Positions 25,763 through 32,030 of a DNA stretch of 32,030 nucleotides are shown piece by piece. The notes under the pieces were generated by a model. The model saw only the letters and a list, made by a program, of their open reading frames with translations. It searched no databases and had not been told where the DNA came from. The stretch comes from Armatimonadota bacterium. Its GTDB lineage: Bacteria > Armatimonadota > Hebobacteria > GCA-020354555 > CP070648. The translations under genes and the position numbers were made by a program. The stretch spans positions 2,892,456-2,924,485 of the forward strand of contig CP070648.1 in assembly GCA_020354555.1 (NCBI GenBank). Reading direction: 5' to 3'. The first letter of the stretch is position 1; every line of letters starts with the position of its first letter.

Positions 25763-25852
25763 AGCGCCCTCTCCTTCGATTCGTGTGCGCCGTTGGGCGT
25801 GCAGGCCGGGGTCTCCTCGCCAACGTCCGGCGGAACGCGCACGACGCCCGCC

Positions 25853-25935
25853 AGCCTGCATTGTTCATGCCCGTGCCGCGTCGGCGCGGTCGGCCTCTCG
25901 TCGGCGCAGCTCGGATGCGCGGGGGCATTCATGAC
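25853..25935. repeat. 83-nt element, copy B
   Basis: This element lies between rnc and the DUF47 gene. Compared without gaps, 51 of 83 bases match the stretch 31325–31407 upstream of hisS, with 27 of 33 at the AGCCTGCATT end and all of ATTCATGAC at the other end. The rest of the gap 25763–25986 holds nothing else that I can identify. Confidence 0.45.
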
Positions 25936-25986
25936 GGTCAGCTCGCCCACGATGCAGCATTTCTCGGGTCGCCATAAGCAGGCGAG

Positions 25987-26718
25987 CTAGTTGGCGCTGC
26001 CGACGATGCGCTCGAGCCGTTCCATGTCCTCGAGCGCCTCCTTAGCCGCTTTTTGCTCCGCCTCCTTCTTGCTCTTGCCGACACCTTCACCAAGCAGGTG
26101 GGTGCTGAAGCGCACCTCCACCGCGAAGGTCTTGTCGTGATCCGGCCCCTCCTCGGCGGCGACGCGGTAGACCGGCGGTTGTTTGTGCCGGCTCTGCGTC
26201 AGCTCCTGGAGCAGCGTCTTGTAGTCACGCCGCTGCTCGTCCTGCTCCAGAACCCGGATCGGCTCGTCCAGCAACCGCAGCACCAGCGCGCGCGCGGCGC
26301 GCAGCCCGCGGTCGAGGTAGGTGGCGCCGATGATCGCTTCCAGAGCGTCAGACAGCAGAGACGGCCGGTCACGCCCGCCGCTTTGCGCCTCCCCTTTCGC
26401 GAGGATCAGGAAGTCGCCGAGGCCGATGTGGCGAGCGGCTTCGCTGAGCGTCACCTCGCTCACCACTGCGGCCTTGAGCTTGGTGAGGTCGCCCTCGCTC
26501 CAGTCCGGGAACTTGTGGTAGAGGTGCTCGGCGATGACCTGCCCGAGCACGGCGTCGCCCAGGAACTCCAGGCGCTCGTTGCTGAGGTCCGGTTCGCCCT
26601 CCGGGCGATACGAACGGTGCACCAGCGCTTCCACCAACAGCCGCGGGCGGCGGAAGGTGGTACCGAGCCGACGCTCGAGTTCTCGCCGCTGCTTAATGTC
26701 CAAGTGCTGTCGATGCAT
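25987..26718 (-). CDS. rnc: Ribonuclease III
   Basis: RNase III cuts double-stranded RNA in rRNA and mRNA processing. The 243-residue protein has the nuclease signature NERLEFLGDAVLG (about 47–59), with E51 and D55 as metal ligands, and DALEAIIGA with D124 and E127. The C-terminal double-stranded RNA-binding domain begins near YKTLLQELTQ and ends with GVGKSKKEAEQKAAKEAL. The ATG at 26718 lies 12 nt after the acyl-CoA ligase stop, so it is the last gene of the hisS–aspS–ligase–rnc run. It may act on the stems seen elsewhere in this window; that is only a suggestion. Confidence 0.97.
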   Translation of the reverse strand: MHRQHLDIKQRRELERRLGTTFRRPRLLVEALVHRSYRPEGEPDLSNERLEFLGDAVLGQVIAEHLYHKFPDWSEGDLTKLKAAVVSEVTLSEAARHIGLGDFLILAKGEAQSGGRDRPSLLSDALEAIIGATYLDRGLRAARALVLRLLDEPIRVLEQDEQRRDYKTLLQELTQSRHKQPPVYRVAAEEGPDHDKTFAVEVRFSTHLLGEGVGKSKKEAEQKAAKEALEDMERLERIVGSAN

Positions 26719-26730
26719 GAGTGGGCGTCG

Positions 26731-28269
26731 TCACTGCTCGTTGCGGAGATCCTGCTTGAGAATCTTGCCGGTCGCCGTCTTCGGCAACTGGTCGCGGAAC
26801 TCGATCTTGCGCGGCACCTTGAACCGTGCCAAGCGCTCCCGGCAGAACGAGATGATCTCTCTTTCGGTCGCGCTCTTGCCCTCCGCCAACGCGATGAAAG
26901 CCACCGGCACCTCGCCGCGCAATTCGTCGACCATGCCCACGACGGCCGCTTCGGCCACCGCCGGGTGCTGGTACAACACCTCCTCGACCTCGCGCGGATA
27001 GACGTTCATGCCGCTGCAGATGAGCATGTCCTTCTTGCGGTCCACGATGTAGATATAGCCGTCCTCGTCAATACGTCCCATGTCGCCGGTGTGCATCCAG
27101 CCGCCGCGCAGCGCCTCCTGCGTCGCCTCGCGCTGGTTGTGGTACCCCAGCATCACGCTCGGCGCCTTGACCACGATCTCGCCGATCTCGCCGGTGCGCA
27201 CCTCGCGGTCGTGCTCGTCGAAGATCTTCACCTGGATGCCCGGCAAGGGCAGGCCGACGCTGCCGATCTTGTGCGGCCCCTCGAGCGGGTTGACCGAAAC
27301 GACAGGCGAGCACTCCGTGGGGCCGTCACCTTCGAGGATGGGCACCCCGAACTCCGCCTTGAATCCCTGGAATACCTTCGCCGGCAGCGGCGCGCCGCCC
27401 GAAACACAGTACTTCAGCGTGGTTATCGGCGGGCGCTGCTCCCGGGGCACCTGGAGCATTACTGCAAACATGCTCGGCACCCCGCAGAAGAGCGTCACCT
27501 CGTGCTCGTGAATCGCTTGCAGCACGTTCGCAGGGATGAACCGCTCGAGGATCGCGACCGAGGCGCCGATGGTCACCGGGAACACCATCAGCACCAACTC
27601 AGCGAAACTGTGGAACATCGGCAAGACGCACAAGGCGACGTCGTCCCGGTCGAGGGGTATCGCCCGATGGCAGGCCTCGGCGTCCCAGATGATGTTGCGG
27701 TGGGTGAGCATGGCGCCTTTGGGGTGCCCGGTCGTCCCGGAGGTGTACAGGAACACGGCCACGTCGCGGGTCATGCCCCGCTCCTTGAAGTCGAGGGCCG
27801 ACTCGTCGGCGCGCGCCAGGGCATCGGCCCCCTGCTGCATGAGATCGTCCCAGCGCAGGAAGGAGCTTGGCGCGTCCTCCGCGGGGATGACGATGCCGTG
27901 CTGCAAGTCCGGCAGCCGCTGCCAGATCTGGTGCAGCGCCGGCTCGTAGGCGGCATGAGCGACAATCGCCTTCGCCCCGGCGTCGGAGAGGATGTAGTGC
28001 GCCTCCTCCGGCGTGAACGTCGTGTTGATGGGGACGCTGATCGCACCGAGCTTGGCGTTGCCGTAGTAGGCGGTGACGAACTCGGGGCCGTTGAGCGCCC
28101 AAATCGCCACGCGATCGCCCTTGCGGATGCCGATGTCGTACATGGCGCGTGCGTAGCGGTCGGTGAGGTCGGCGAACTCCCCGTAGGTCGTACGTTTGCC
28201 GCGGAAGATCAAGCAGGCGCGATGGCGGAACCTGCGCGCGCTCTCGTCAAGCATCTTGCCCAGCGTCAT
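26731..28269 (-). CDS. Long-chain acyl-CoA synthetase (AMP-binding ligase)
   Basis: The 512-residue enzyme activates a carboxylic acid with ATP and CoA. The P-loop YTSGTTGHPKG is at residues 175–185, then GDGPTECSPV (A4/A5 motif), GGWMHTGDMGRID, the hinge region VDRKKDMLICSGMNVYPREVEE, and the catalytic lysine in TATGKILK (about 502). The sequence is closest in style to FadD-like long-chain ligases, but the chain-length choice is not readable. The ATG at 28269 overlaps the aspS stop as ATGA, with GGAGGT 6 nt further upstream, and rnc follows after 12 nt. A lipid gene inside a tRNA-synthetase run is uncommon. Confidence 0.93.
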   Translation of the reverse strand: MTLGKMLDESARRFRHRACLIFRGKRTTYGEFADLTDRYARAMYDIGIRKGDRVAIWALNGPEFVTAYYGNAKLGAISVPINTTFTPEEAHYILSDAGAKAIVAHAAYEPALHQIWQRLPDLQHGIVIPAEDAPSSFLRWDDLMQQGADALARADESALDFKERGMTRDVAVFLYTSGTTGHPKGAMLTHRNIIWDAEACHRAIPLDRDDVALCVLPMFHSFAELVLMVFPVTIGASVAILERFIPANVLQAIHEHEVTLFCGVPSMFAVMLQVPREQRPPITTLKYCVSGGAPLPAKVFQGFKAEFGVPILEGDGPTECSPVVSVNPLEGPHKIGSVGLPLPGIQVKIFDEHDREVRTGEIGEIVVKAPSVMLGYHNQREATQEALRGGWMHTGDMGRIDEDGYIYIVDRKKDMLICSGMNVYPREVEEVLYQHPAVAEAAVVGMVDELRGEVPVAFIALAEGKSATEREIISFCRERLARFKVPRKIEFRDQLPKTATGKILKQDLRNEQ

Positions 28270-30062
28270 GATGGCACCTCCGTTTTGTCGTCGCCTGGCG
28301 CTTGCGGCTTGCGCGGCACCAGGCGCAGATCCAGTTCGGCAAGCTGTTCCGCATCAACATCGGTCGGCGCGCGGGTCAAGGGATCGGTGCCGGCGGCGGT
28401 CTTCGGGAAGGCGATTACCTCGCGTATGCTCTCCTCGCCCACCGCGAGCGCCACCAAGCGGTCGAAGCCGAAGGCGATGCCTCCGTGGGGCGGCGCGCCG
28501 TACTCGAACGCCTCGAGCAGGAAGCCGAACCGCCGCTGCGCCTCCTCCAGCGGCATGTTGATCAACCGCAGCACCTGCTCCTGGAGATCGCGCCGGTGAA
28601 TTCGGATGCTCCCGCTCGCGATCTCGTTGCCGTCGAGCACCAGATCGTACAGCCGTCCCCGAACGGCGAGCGGCTCGCTGTCAAGCAGCGCGAGATCCTC
28701 CTCCTTCGGGCTGGAGAAGGGATGGTGCATGGCTTGCACCGCCCCGTCCTCCCCACGCTCGAACAGCGGGAAGTCGGTGACCCACAGGAGCTTGAGGTCG
28801 CCCGCCTTGGCGAGCCCCAACTCCCCGGCCAACTGCTGTCGCAAGGAACCCAGGATGGAGCACGCGCGGTCACGCTCGTCCGCGGCGATGAGGATGAGGT
28901 CGCCCGCTGCGGCGCCGGCGGCGGCAGTCACCGCGCGCTGCTCATCCTCGGAGAGATGTTTCGCCACCGGCGAGCGCAGCCCGTCTTGTTCGACGACCAT
29001 CCACACCAGGCCTCGCGCTCCGAGCTTGGTCGCGGCGTCCACCAGGGCGTCGAGCCGGGCGCGAGAGAACTCGCCACAGCCCGGCGCAGCCAGCGCCGTG
29101 ATGATACTCCCCTGCTCGAGCGCCTGGCGGAAGACACGGAACTGCGTCTCGCGGAAGCACTCCGAGATGTCCTTCAACTCCATGCCGTACCGCAGGTCGG
29201 GCTTATCGGTGCCGAAGCGATCCATCGCCTCGCGGTAGGTGAGTCTGGGAAATGGCGGGGTGACCTGGACGCCGGCGGCGGCGAGGGCCGCCTGGGTGAT
29301 GCCCTCGCTGACGGCGATGACGGCCTCCTCGTCGGCGAACGACATTTCGAGGTCAATCTGCGTGAACTCGGGCTGGCGGTCGGCGCGCAGATCCTCGTCG
29401 CGCAGGCAGCGCGCGATCTGGTAGTAGCGCTCCATGCCGCTGGCCATGAGCAGTTGCTTGAGAAGCTGCGGCGACTGCGGCAGGGCGTAGAACTTGCCGG
29501 GCTGGAGGCGGCACGGCACCAGGAAGTCGCGCGCGCCTTCGGGGGTGCTGCGGATGAGCAGCGGGGTTTCGATCTCCCAGAATCCCTGAGCGTTGAGGTA
29601 CCCACGCACCGCCTGCGCCATCTCGTGGCGCACGCGCAGGTTGCGCTGCATGCGGCCCGTGCGCAGGTCGAGATGCCGATAGCGCAGGCGCACCATCTCA
29701 TCCACCGGCTTGTCGTCGGCGATCTCGAAGGGCGGCGTGCGCGACGCATTGAGGATCTCGAGTTCCTGTGCCCGCACCTCGACCTGGCCGGTCGGCATGT
29801 CGGGGTTCTCGGTGCCTTCCGGACGCCGCGTCACCTCGCCGGCGACGGCGAGGACGTATTCCGAGCGCACGCGCTGCGCAGCCTCGTGCGCTTTGGGCGC
29901 CTGTGCCGGGTCAAAGACGACCTGTACGACGCCGGATCGGTCGCGCAGGTCAATGAAGATCAGCCCGCCGTGGTCGCGCGTCGTCTGCGCCCATCCGGCG
30001 AGGCGCACGTGGTCGCCGACGTGCTCCGCACGCAGCTCGCCGCTGTGGTGAGTCCGCGTCAT
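28266..30062 (-). CDS. aspS: Aspartyl-tRNA synthetase, probably non-discriminating (Asp/Asn)
   Basis: The 598-residue bacterial-type class II enzyme has an N-terminal anticodon-binding OB-fold, the catalytic core (RYRHLDLRT, motif 2 CLRDEDLRADRQPEFTQ, motif 3 GFDRL) and the bacterial GAD insertion. The ATG at 30062 is preferred over a GTG two codons upstream because it overlaps the hisS stop as ATGA. With that start, residue 31 is His (RDHGG) and residue 83 is Gly (RRPEG). Discriminating AspRS such as that of E. coli has Leu and Lys at these places; His31 and Gly83 are associated with enzymes that also charge tRNA-Asn. Such an organism would use GatCAB to convert Asp-tRNA-Asn. It overlaps the acyl-CoA ligase by 4 nt. 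Confidence 0.97.
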   Translation of the reverse strand: MTRTHHSGELRAEHVGDHVRLAGWAQTTRDHGGLIFIDLRDRSGVVQVVFDPAQAPKAHEAAQRVRSEYVLAVAGEVTRRPEGTENPDMPTGQVEVRAQELEILNASRTPPFEIADDKPVDEMVRLRYRHLDLRTGRMQRNLRVRHEMAQAVRGYLNAQGFWEIETPLLIRSTPEGARDFLVPCRLQPGKFYALPQSPQLLKQLLMASGMERYYQIARCLRDEDLRADRQPEFTQIDLEMSFADEEAVIAVSEGITQAALAAAGVQVTPPFPRLTYREAMDRFGTDKPDLRYGMELKDISECFRETQFRVFRQALEQGSIITALAAPGCGEFSRARLDALVDAATKLGARGLVWMVVEQDGLRSPVAKHLSEDEQRAVTAAAGAAAGDLILIAADERDRACSILGSLRQQLAGELGLAKAGDLKLLWVTDFPLFERGEDGAVQAMHHPFSSPKEEDLALLDSEPLAVRGRLYDLVLDGNEIASGSIRIHRRDLQEQVLRLINMPLEEAQRRFGFLLEAFEYGAPPHGGIAFGFDRLVALAVGEESIREVIAFPKTAAGTDPLTRAPTDVDAEQLAELDLRLVPRKPQAPGDDKTEVPS

Positions 30063-31321
30063 TTGCACACCTTGCCGCCGAGCGCACCCGGCAGATCGCT
30101 CAGCGCCACTTGGGTCTGCTCGCCCGTCGCCATGTCGCGTACGGTGGCCGCGCCTGACCTGAGTTCGTCTTCACCCAGTATCACCACGCGCGACGCGCCG
30201 ACGCGGTTCGCCTCCTTCATCTGGGCCTTGAGGCTGCGCGCGCTGTAGTCCATGTCCGCGGCGATGCCCGCGGACCGCAGTCCCCGCAGCGCCCGCAGCG
30301 CCGCCTTGCGTGCGGCGTCGTCGGCCGCCGCCACGTACACCATGCCGTCGGCGCGCGGAGGCGCCGCACCTTGCGCCTCCATGATGAGGAGCATGCGCTC
30401 GACGCCCGCGCCGAAGCCGACCCCGGGCGTCGGCGGCCCGCCCAACTCCTCGACCAGGCCGTCGTAGCGGCCGCCGCCGATAACGGTGTCCTTGGCCGCC
30501 AGCGCATCATGGATGATCTCGAACGCCGTGCGCGCGTAGTAGTCGAGGCCGCGCACGATGCGAGCGTTGACGTGATACTCCAGCCCGAGGTCCGCGAGGC
30601 ACTGCTGCAAGCCCTCGAAGTGGCCGCGACACGCCGCGCACAGGTGATCCAGGATCCTCGGCGCGTCGGCAGTCAACTCGCGGCAGCGCTCGTTCTTGTC
30701 GTCGAGTATGCGCATCGGGTTGCGGTCGAAGCGACCTTGACACACCTCGCACAGCTCGGAGAGCACCGGGCGCAGTGCATCCTGAAGTGTCTGCCGGTAT
30801 TGCGGGCGGCACTCCCGACACCCGACGCTGTTGATCTCGAGGCGGCCGCCGCTGACGCCGAGAGCGTCCAGCAAGTCGCGCCCGAGGGCGATGATCTCGG
30901 CGTCAATGTCCGGCCCCGGCGCACCGATGGCCTCCACGCCGACCTGGTGATGTTGGCGATAGCGCCCGGCTTGCGGACGCTCATAGCGGAATATCGGCGC
31001 GATGTAGTACAGCTTCTGCGCCCCGGGCAGCCCGTACAGCTTGTGCTGCACGTACGCGCGCACGACCGGCGCGGTGCCCTCGGGGCGCAGCGCCATCGCC
31101 CGGCCCCCGCGGTCCTCGAAGACGTACATCTCCTTGGCGACGATGTCGGTCTCCTCGCCCACCGCGCGGGCGAACAACGCCATGTCCTCGAACACCGGCG
31201 TGCGGATCTCGCGGTAGCCGTAGCGCGCGCAGAGGTCGCGAAAGCACGCCTCCAGTCGCTGCCAGCGGCACACGTCTTCCGGCAATATGTCCTGAGTCCC
31301 ACGGGGAGCTGAGTAGCGCAT
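30059..31321 (-). CDS. hisS: Histidyl-tRNA synthetase
   Basis: HisRS is a class II synthetase that charges tRNA-His. The N-terminal YSAPRGTQDILPEDV, motif 2 FRYERPQAGRYRQHHQVGVE, the histidine motif GLDYYARTAFE and GGGRYDGLVEELGG (motif region before motif 3) are all present, and a C-terminal anticodon domain ends the protein. A Cys-rich insertion (GCRECRPQYR, LCEVCQGRF, CAACRGHF) is seen in many bacterial HisRS. I place the start at the ATG at 31321 (420 residues). A second ATG at 31333 would add MQAI, but that region belongs to a repeated 83-nt element. The stop overlaps aspS by 4 nt, so hisS is first in the run. Confidence 0.96.
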   Translation of the reverse strand: MRYSAPRGTQDILPEDVCRWQRLEACFRDLCARYGYREIRTPVFEDMALFARAVGEETDIVAKEMYVFEDRGGRAMALRPEGTAPVVRAYVQHKLYGLPGAQKLYYIAPIFRYERPQAGRYRQHHQVGVEAIGAPGPDIDAEIIALGRDLLDALGVSGGRLEINSVGCRECRPQYRQTLQDALRPVLSELCEVCQGRFDRNPMRILDDKNERCRELTADAPRILDHLCAACRGHFEGLQQCLADLGLEYHVNARIVRGLDYYARTAFEIIHDALAAKDTVIGGGRYDGLVEELGGPPTPGVGFGAGVERMLLIMEAQGAAPPRADGMVYVAAADDAARKAALRALRGLRSAGIAADMDYSARSLKAQMKEANRVGASRVVILGEDELRSGAATVRDMATGEQTQVALSDLPGALGGKVCK

Positions 31322-31324
31322 GAT

Positions 31325-31407
31325 AGCCTGCATTATTCATACCTGTCGCGGGTCGGCAGCATCGTCGTTGCGTGCGCCATAGTCGCTGCTCGCGGATAAT
31401 TCATGAC
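31325..31407. repeat. 83-nt element, copy A, in front of hisS
   Basis: This stretch resembles 25853–25935 at the same ungapped spacing (51 of 83 bases, 27 of the first 33). Read on the minus strand, it contains an ATG-AAT...TAA frame of 23 codons whose stop overlaps the alternative hisS ATG at 31333. It may be a dispersed intergenic repeat, a shared leader, or a conserved promoter region. Confidence 0.45.
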
Positions 31408-31793
31408 TCTTGTGCGCCGCAGGCGTAGCCCAGACGCGCAGTCTGCCTGAAGTCTGCGCTCGTCATGAGTAATCCGGGTGATAGGGGAAATCCCTCGACA
31501 CGCAAGTCTTTCGTCGGGGTCGGCGGCTAATCCTTCCCGAACATGACGGGGGGGCGTTTCCATGGCGGTCCGGTCCCGCCTCAGCGCAAGATGCGATCAT
31601 CAGACCGGGTTGCGCGTCACCGGCGGCTGAGGAGGCACGGCTTGACACCGCGAGGGAGCGGAAGACTCCATGCCGGATGCGGCACGGGCGCACCGGGACG
31701 TACGACGCCGCAGCGAGGTGTGCGCGAAAGAGCATCCGACGGGCCCTGGAAAGTTGGGACGGAGGCGTCCAATGGGTGCGCGCGACGGAGTCG
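31408..31793. other. Leader or intergenic region upstream of hisS, no gene seen
   Basis: Together with copy A above it, 460 bases lie between hisS and the stalk-protein gene. A 7-bp inverted repeat TCATGAC (31401–31407) / GTCATGA (31462–31468) encloses a small CAGAC/GTCTG stem. A TTGACA on the plus strand (31642–31647) has no matching -10. Open frames here are short and Arg/Pro-rich and are not credible. The T-box consensus was looked for and not found. Confidence 0.5.
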
Positions 31794-32030
31794 TCACCTG
31801 GTGATGATGTTGGCGGTTTTGGTCTTGGCGTCCCAGTGGACGCGCATGCCGAGGGATTCCGCGACATAGCGCACGGGAAGCAGCAACCCGCCGCCCATCG
31901 ATGGGATCGCCGGCAGGTGCTTGTCCTGCATCTCCTTCGGCCAGCGACCCACGGGAAGGGTCACGGATGCCTCGCCGCGGCTAAGGTTGACTTCCTGTTT
32001 CGCCTTGTCCTGCGTCGCCTTCACGCCGGC
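31794..32030 (-). CDS. Copper amine oxidase N-terminal (stalk) domain protein, C-terminal part
   Basis: The frame is open to the window edge, so the N-terminal part of the gene is missing; about 78 residues are visible. The end LLPVRYVAESLGMRVHWDAK followed by ANIITR is the typical repeat-type stalk domain (LVPVRxVxExLGAxVxWD...T.tV.I). These domains are common as extracytoplasmic modules in Firmicutes and Armatimonadota, where they are generally not linked to amine oxidation. The catalytic or partner domain, if any, lies outside the window. It is separated from hisS by 460 nt on the same strand. Confidence 0.85.
   Translation of the reverse strand, partial: AGVKATQDKAKQEVNLSRGEASVTLPVGRWPKEMQDKHLPAIPSMGGGLLLPVRYVAESLGMRVHWDAKTKTANIITR

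Noticed and set aside
26053-28599. 848-codon open frame on the plus strand
   Set aside because: It is antisense to rnc and the acyl-CoA ligase; the translation is Arg/His/Ala-rich without domains, as expected for the shadow of GC-rich genes.
28302-30248. 648-codon open frame on the plus strand
   Set aside because: It is antisense to aspS and hisS, which are certain; no domain signs in the translation.
31642-31670. TTGACA as a plus-strand promoter
   Set aside because: No acceptable -10 hexamer at 16–18 nt and no plus-strand gene follows.
31334-31793. Possible T-box or His leader upstream of hisS
   Set aside because: The conserved T-box sequence (AGGGTGG-ACCGCG) is absent, and the only short leader-like frame has a single His codon, so a His attenuator is not supported.

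Overview
The window looks like chromosomal DNA from an uncultured, high-GC bacterium. The gene order efp–accB–accC–nusB–xseA–xseB–dxs matches the housekeeping order known from Firmicutes and related lineages. Together with a copper-amine-oxidase-type (stalk) domain, a pilin-like protein, a DUF6485-like cysteine protein and a large CoA-dehydratase-activase protein, this suggests Armatimonadota or another deep Terrabacteria-type lineage, probably with anaerobic metabolism. That placement is inference; there is no rRNA gene in the window. I saw no tRNA, CRISPR, transposase or prophage genes.

Layout. 1–4467: a 5'-truncated hydroxyisobutyrate-dehydrogenase-type oxidoreductase and a small membrane-anchored unknown (+). 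These converge on a coupled pair (-) of an NAD-dependent epimerase-like protein and a DapA-family lyase, with an ABC-2 type permease beyond. 4796–9040: a 1414-residue double CoA-dehydratase activase fusion with its own promoter. 9206–16261: a long minus-strand housekeeping run, efp, accB, a pilin-like gene, accC, nusB, xseA, xseB, then a dispersed-repeat-filled gap, then dxs. It covers translation, fatty-acid synthesis, transcription, DNA repair and isoprenoid synthesis, and is driven by a good sigma-70-type promoter in front of efp. 16538–16696: a 52-residue Cys-rich protein. 17200–21003: a large secreted protein with two Ntn-hydrolase (C45-like) domains, a PKD domain and five 91-residue repeats. 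21125–24006: a zinc-ribbon membrane protein, then a GHMP sugar kinase divergent from a sugar isomerase/epimerase. 24099–25762: a PiT phosphate transporter with its DUF47 partner. 25987–31321: hisS–aspS–acyl-CoA ligase–rnc, joined by 4-nt overlaps or very short gaps. 31794 to the end: the C-terminus of a stalk-domain protein.

Main points of interest: the tandem Ntn hydrolase with homogenised repeats; a pilin-like gene wedged between accB and accC with its key Glu one residue out of register; an epimerase-like protein whose YxxxK lysine is Cys; AspRS carrying both residues (His31, Gly83) associated with non-discriminating enzymes, predicting tRNA-dependent asparagine synthesis; two structured hairpins between accC and nusB; a pair of related 83-nt elements upstream of two operons; and a dispersed repeat in the gap where ispA often sits.
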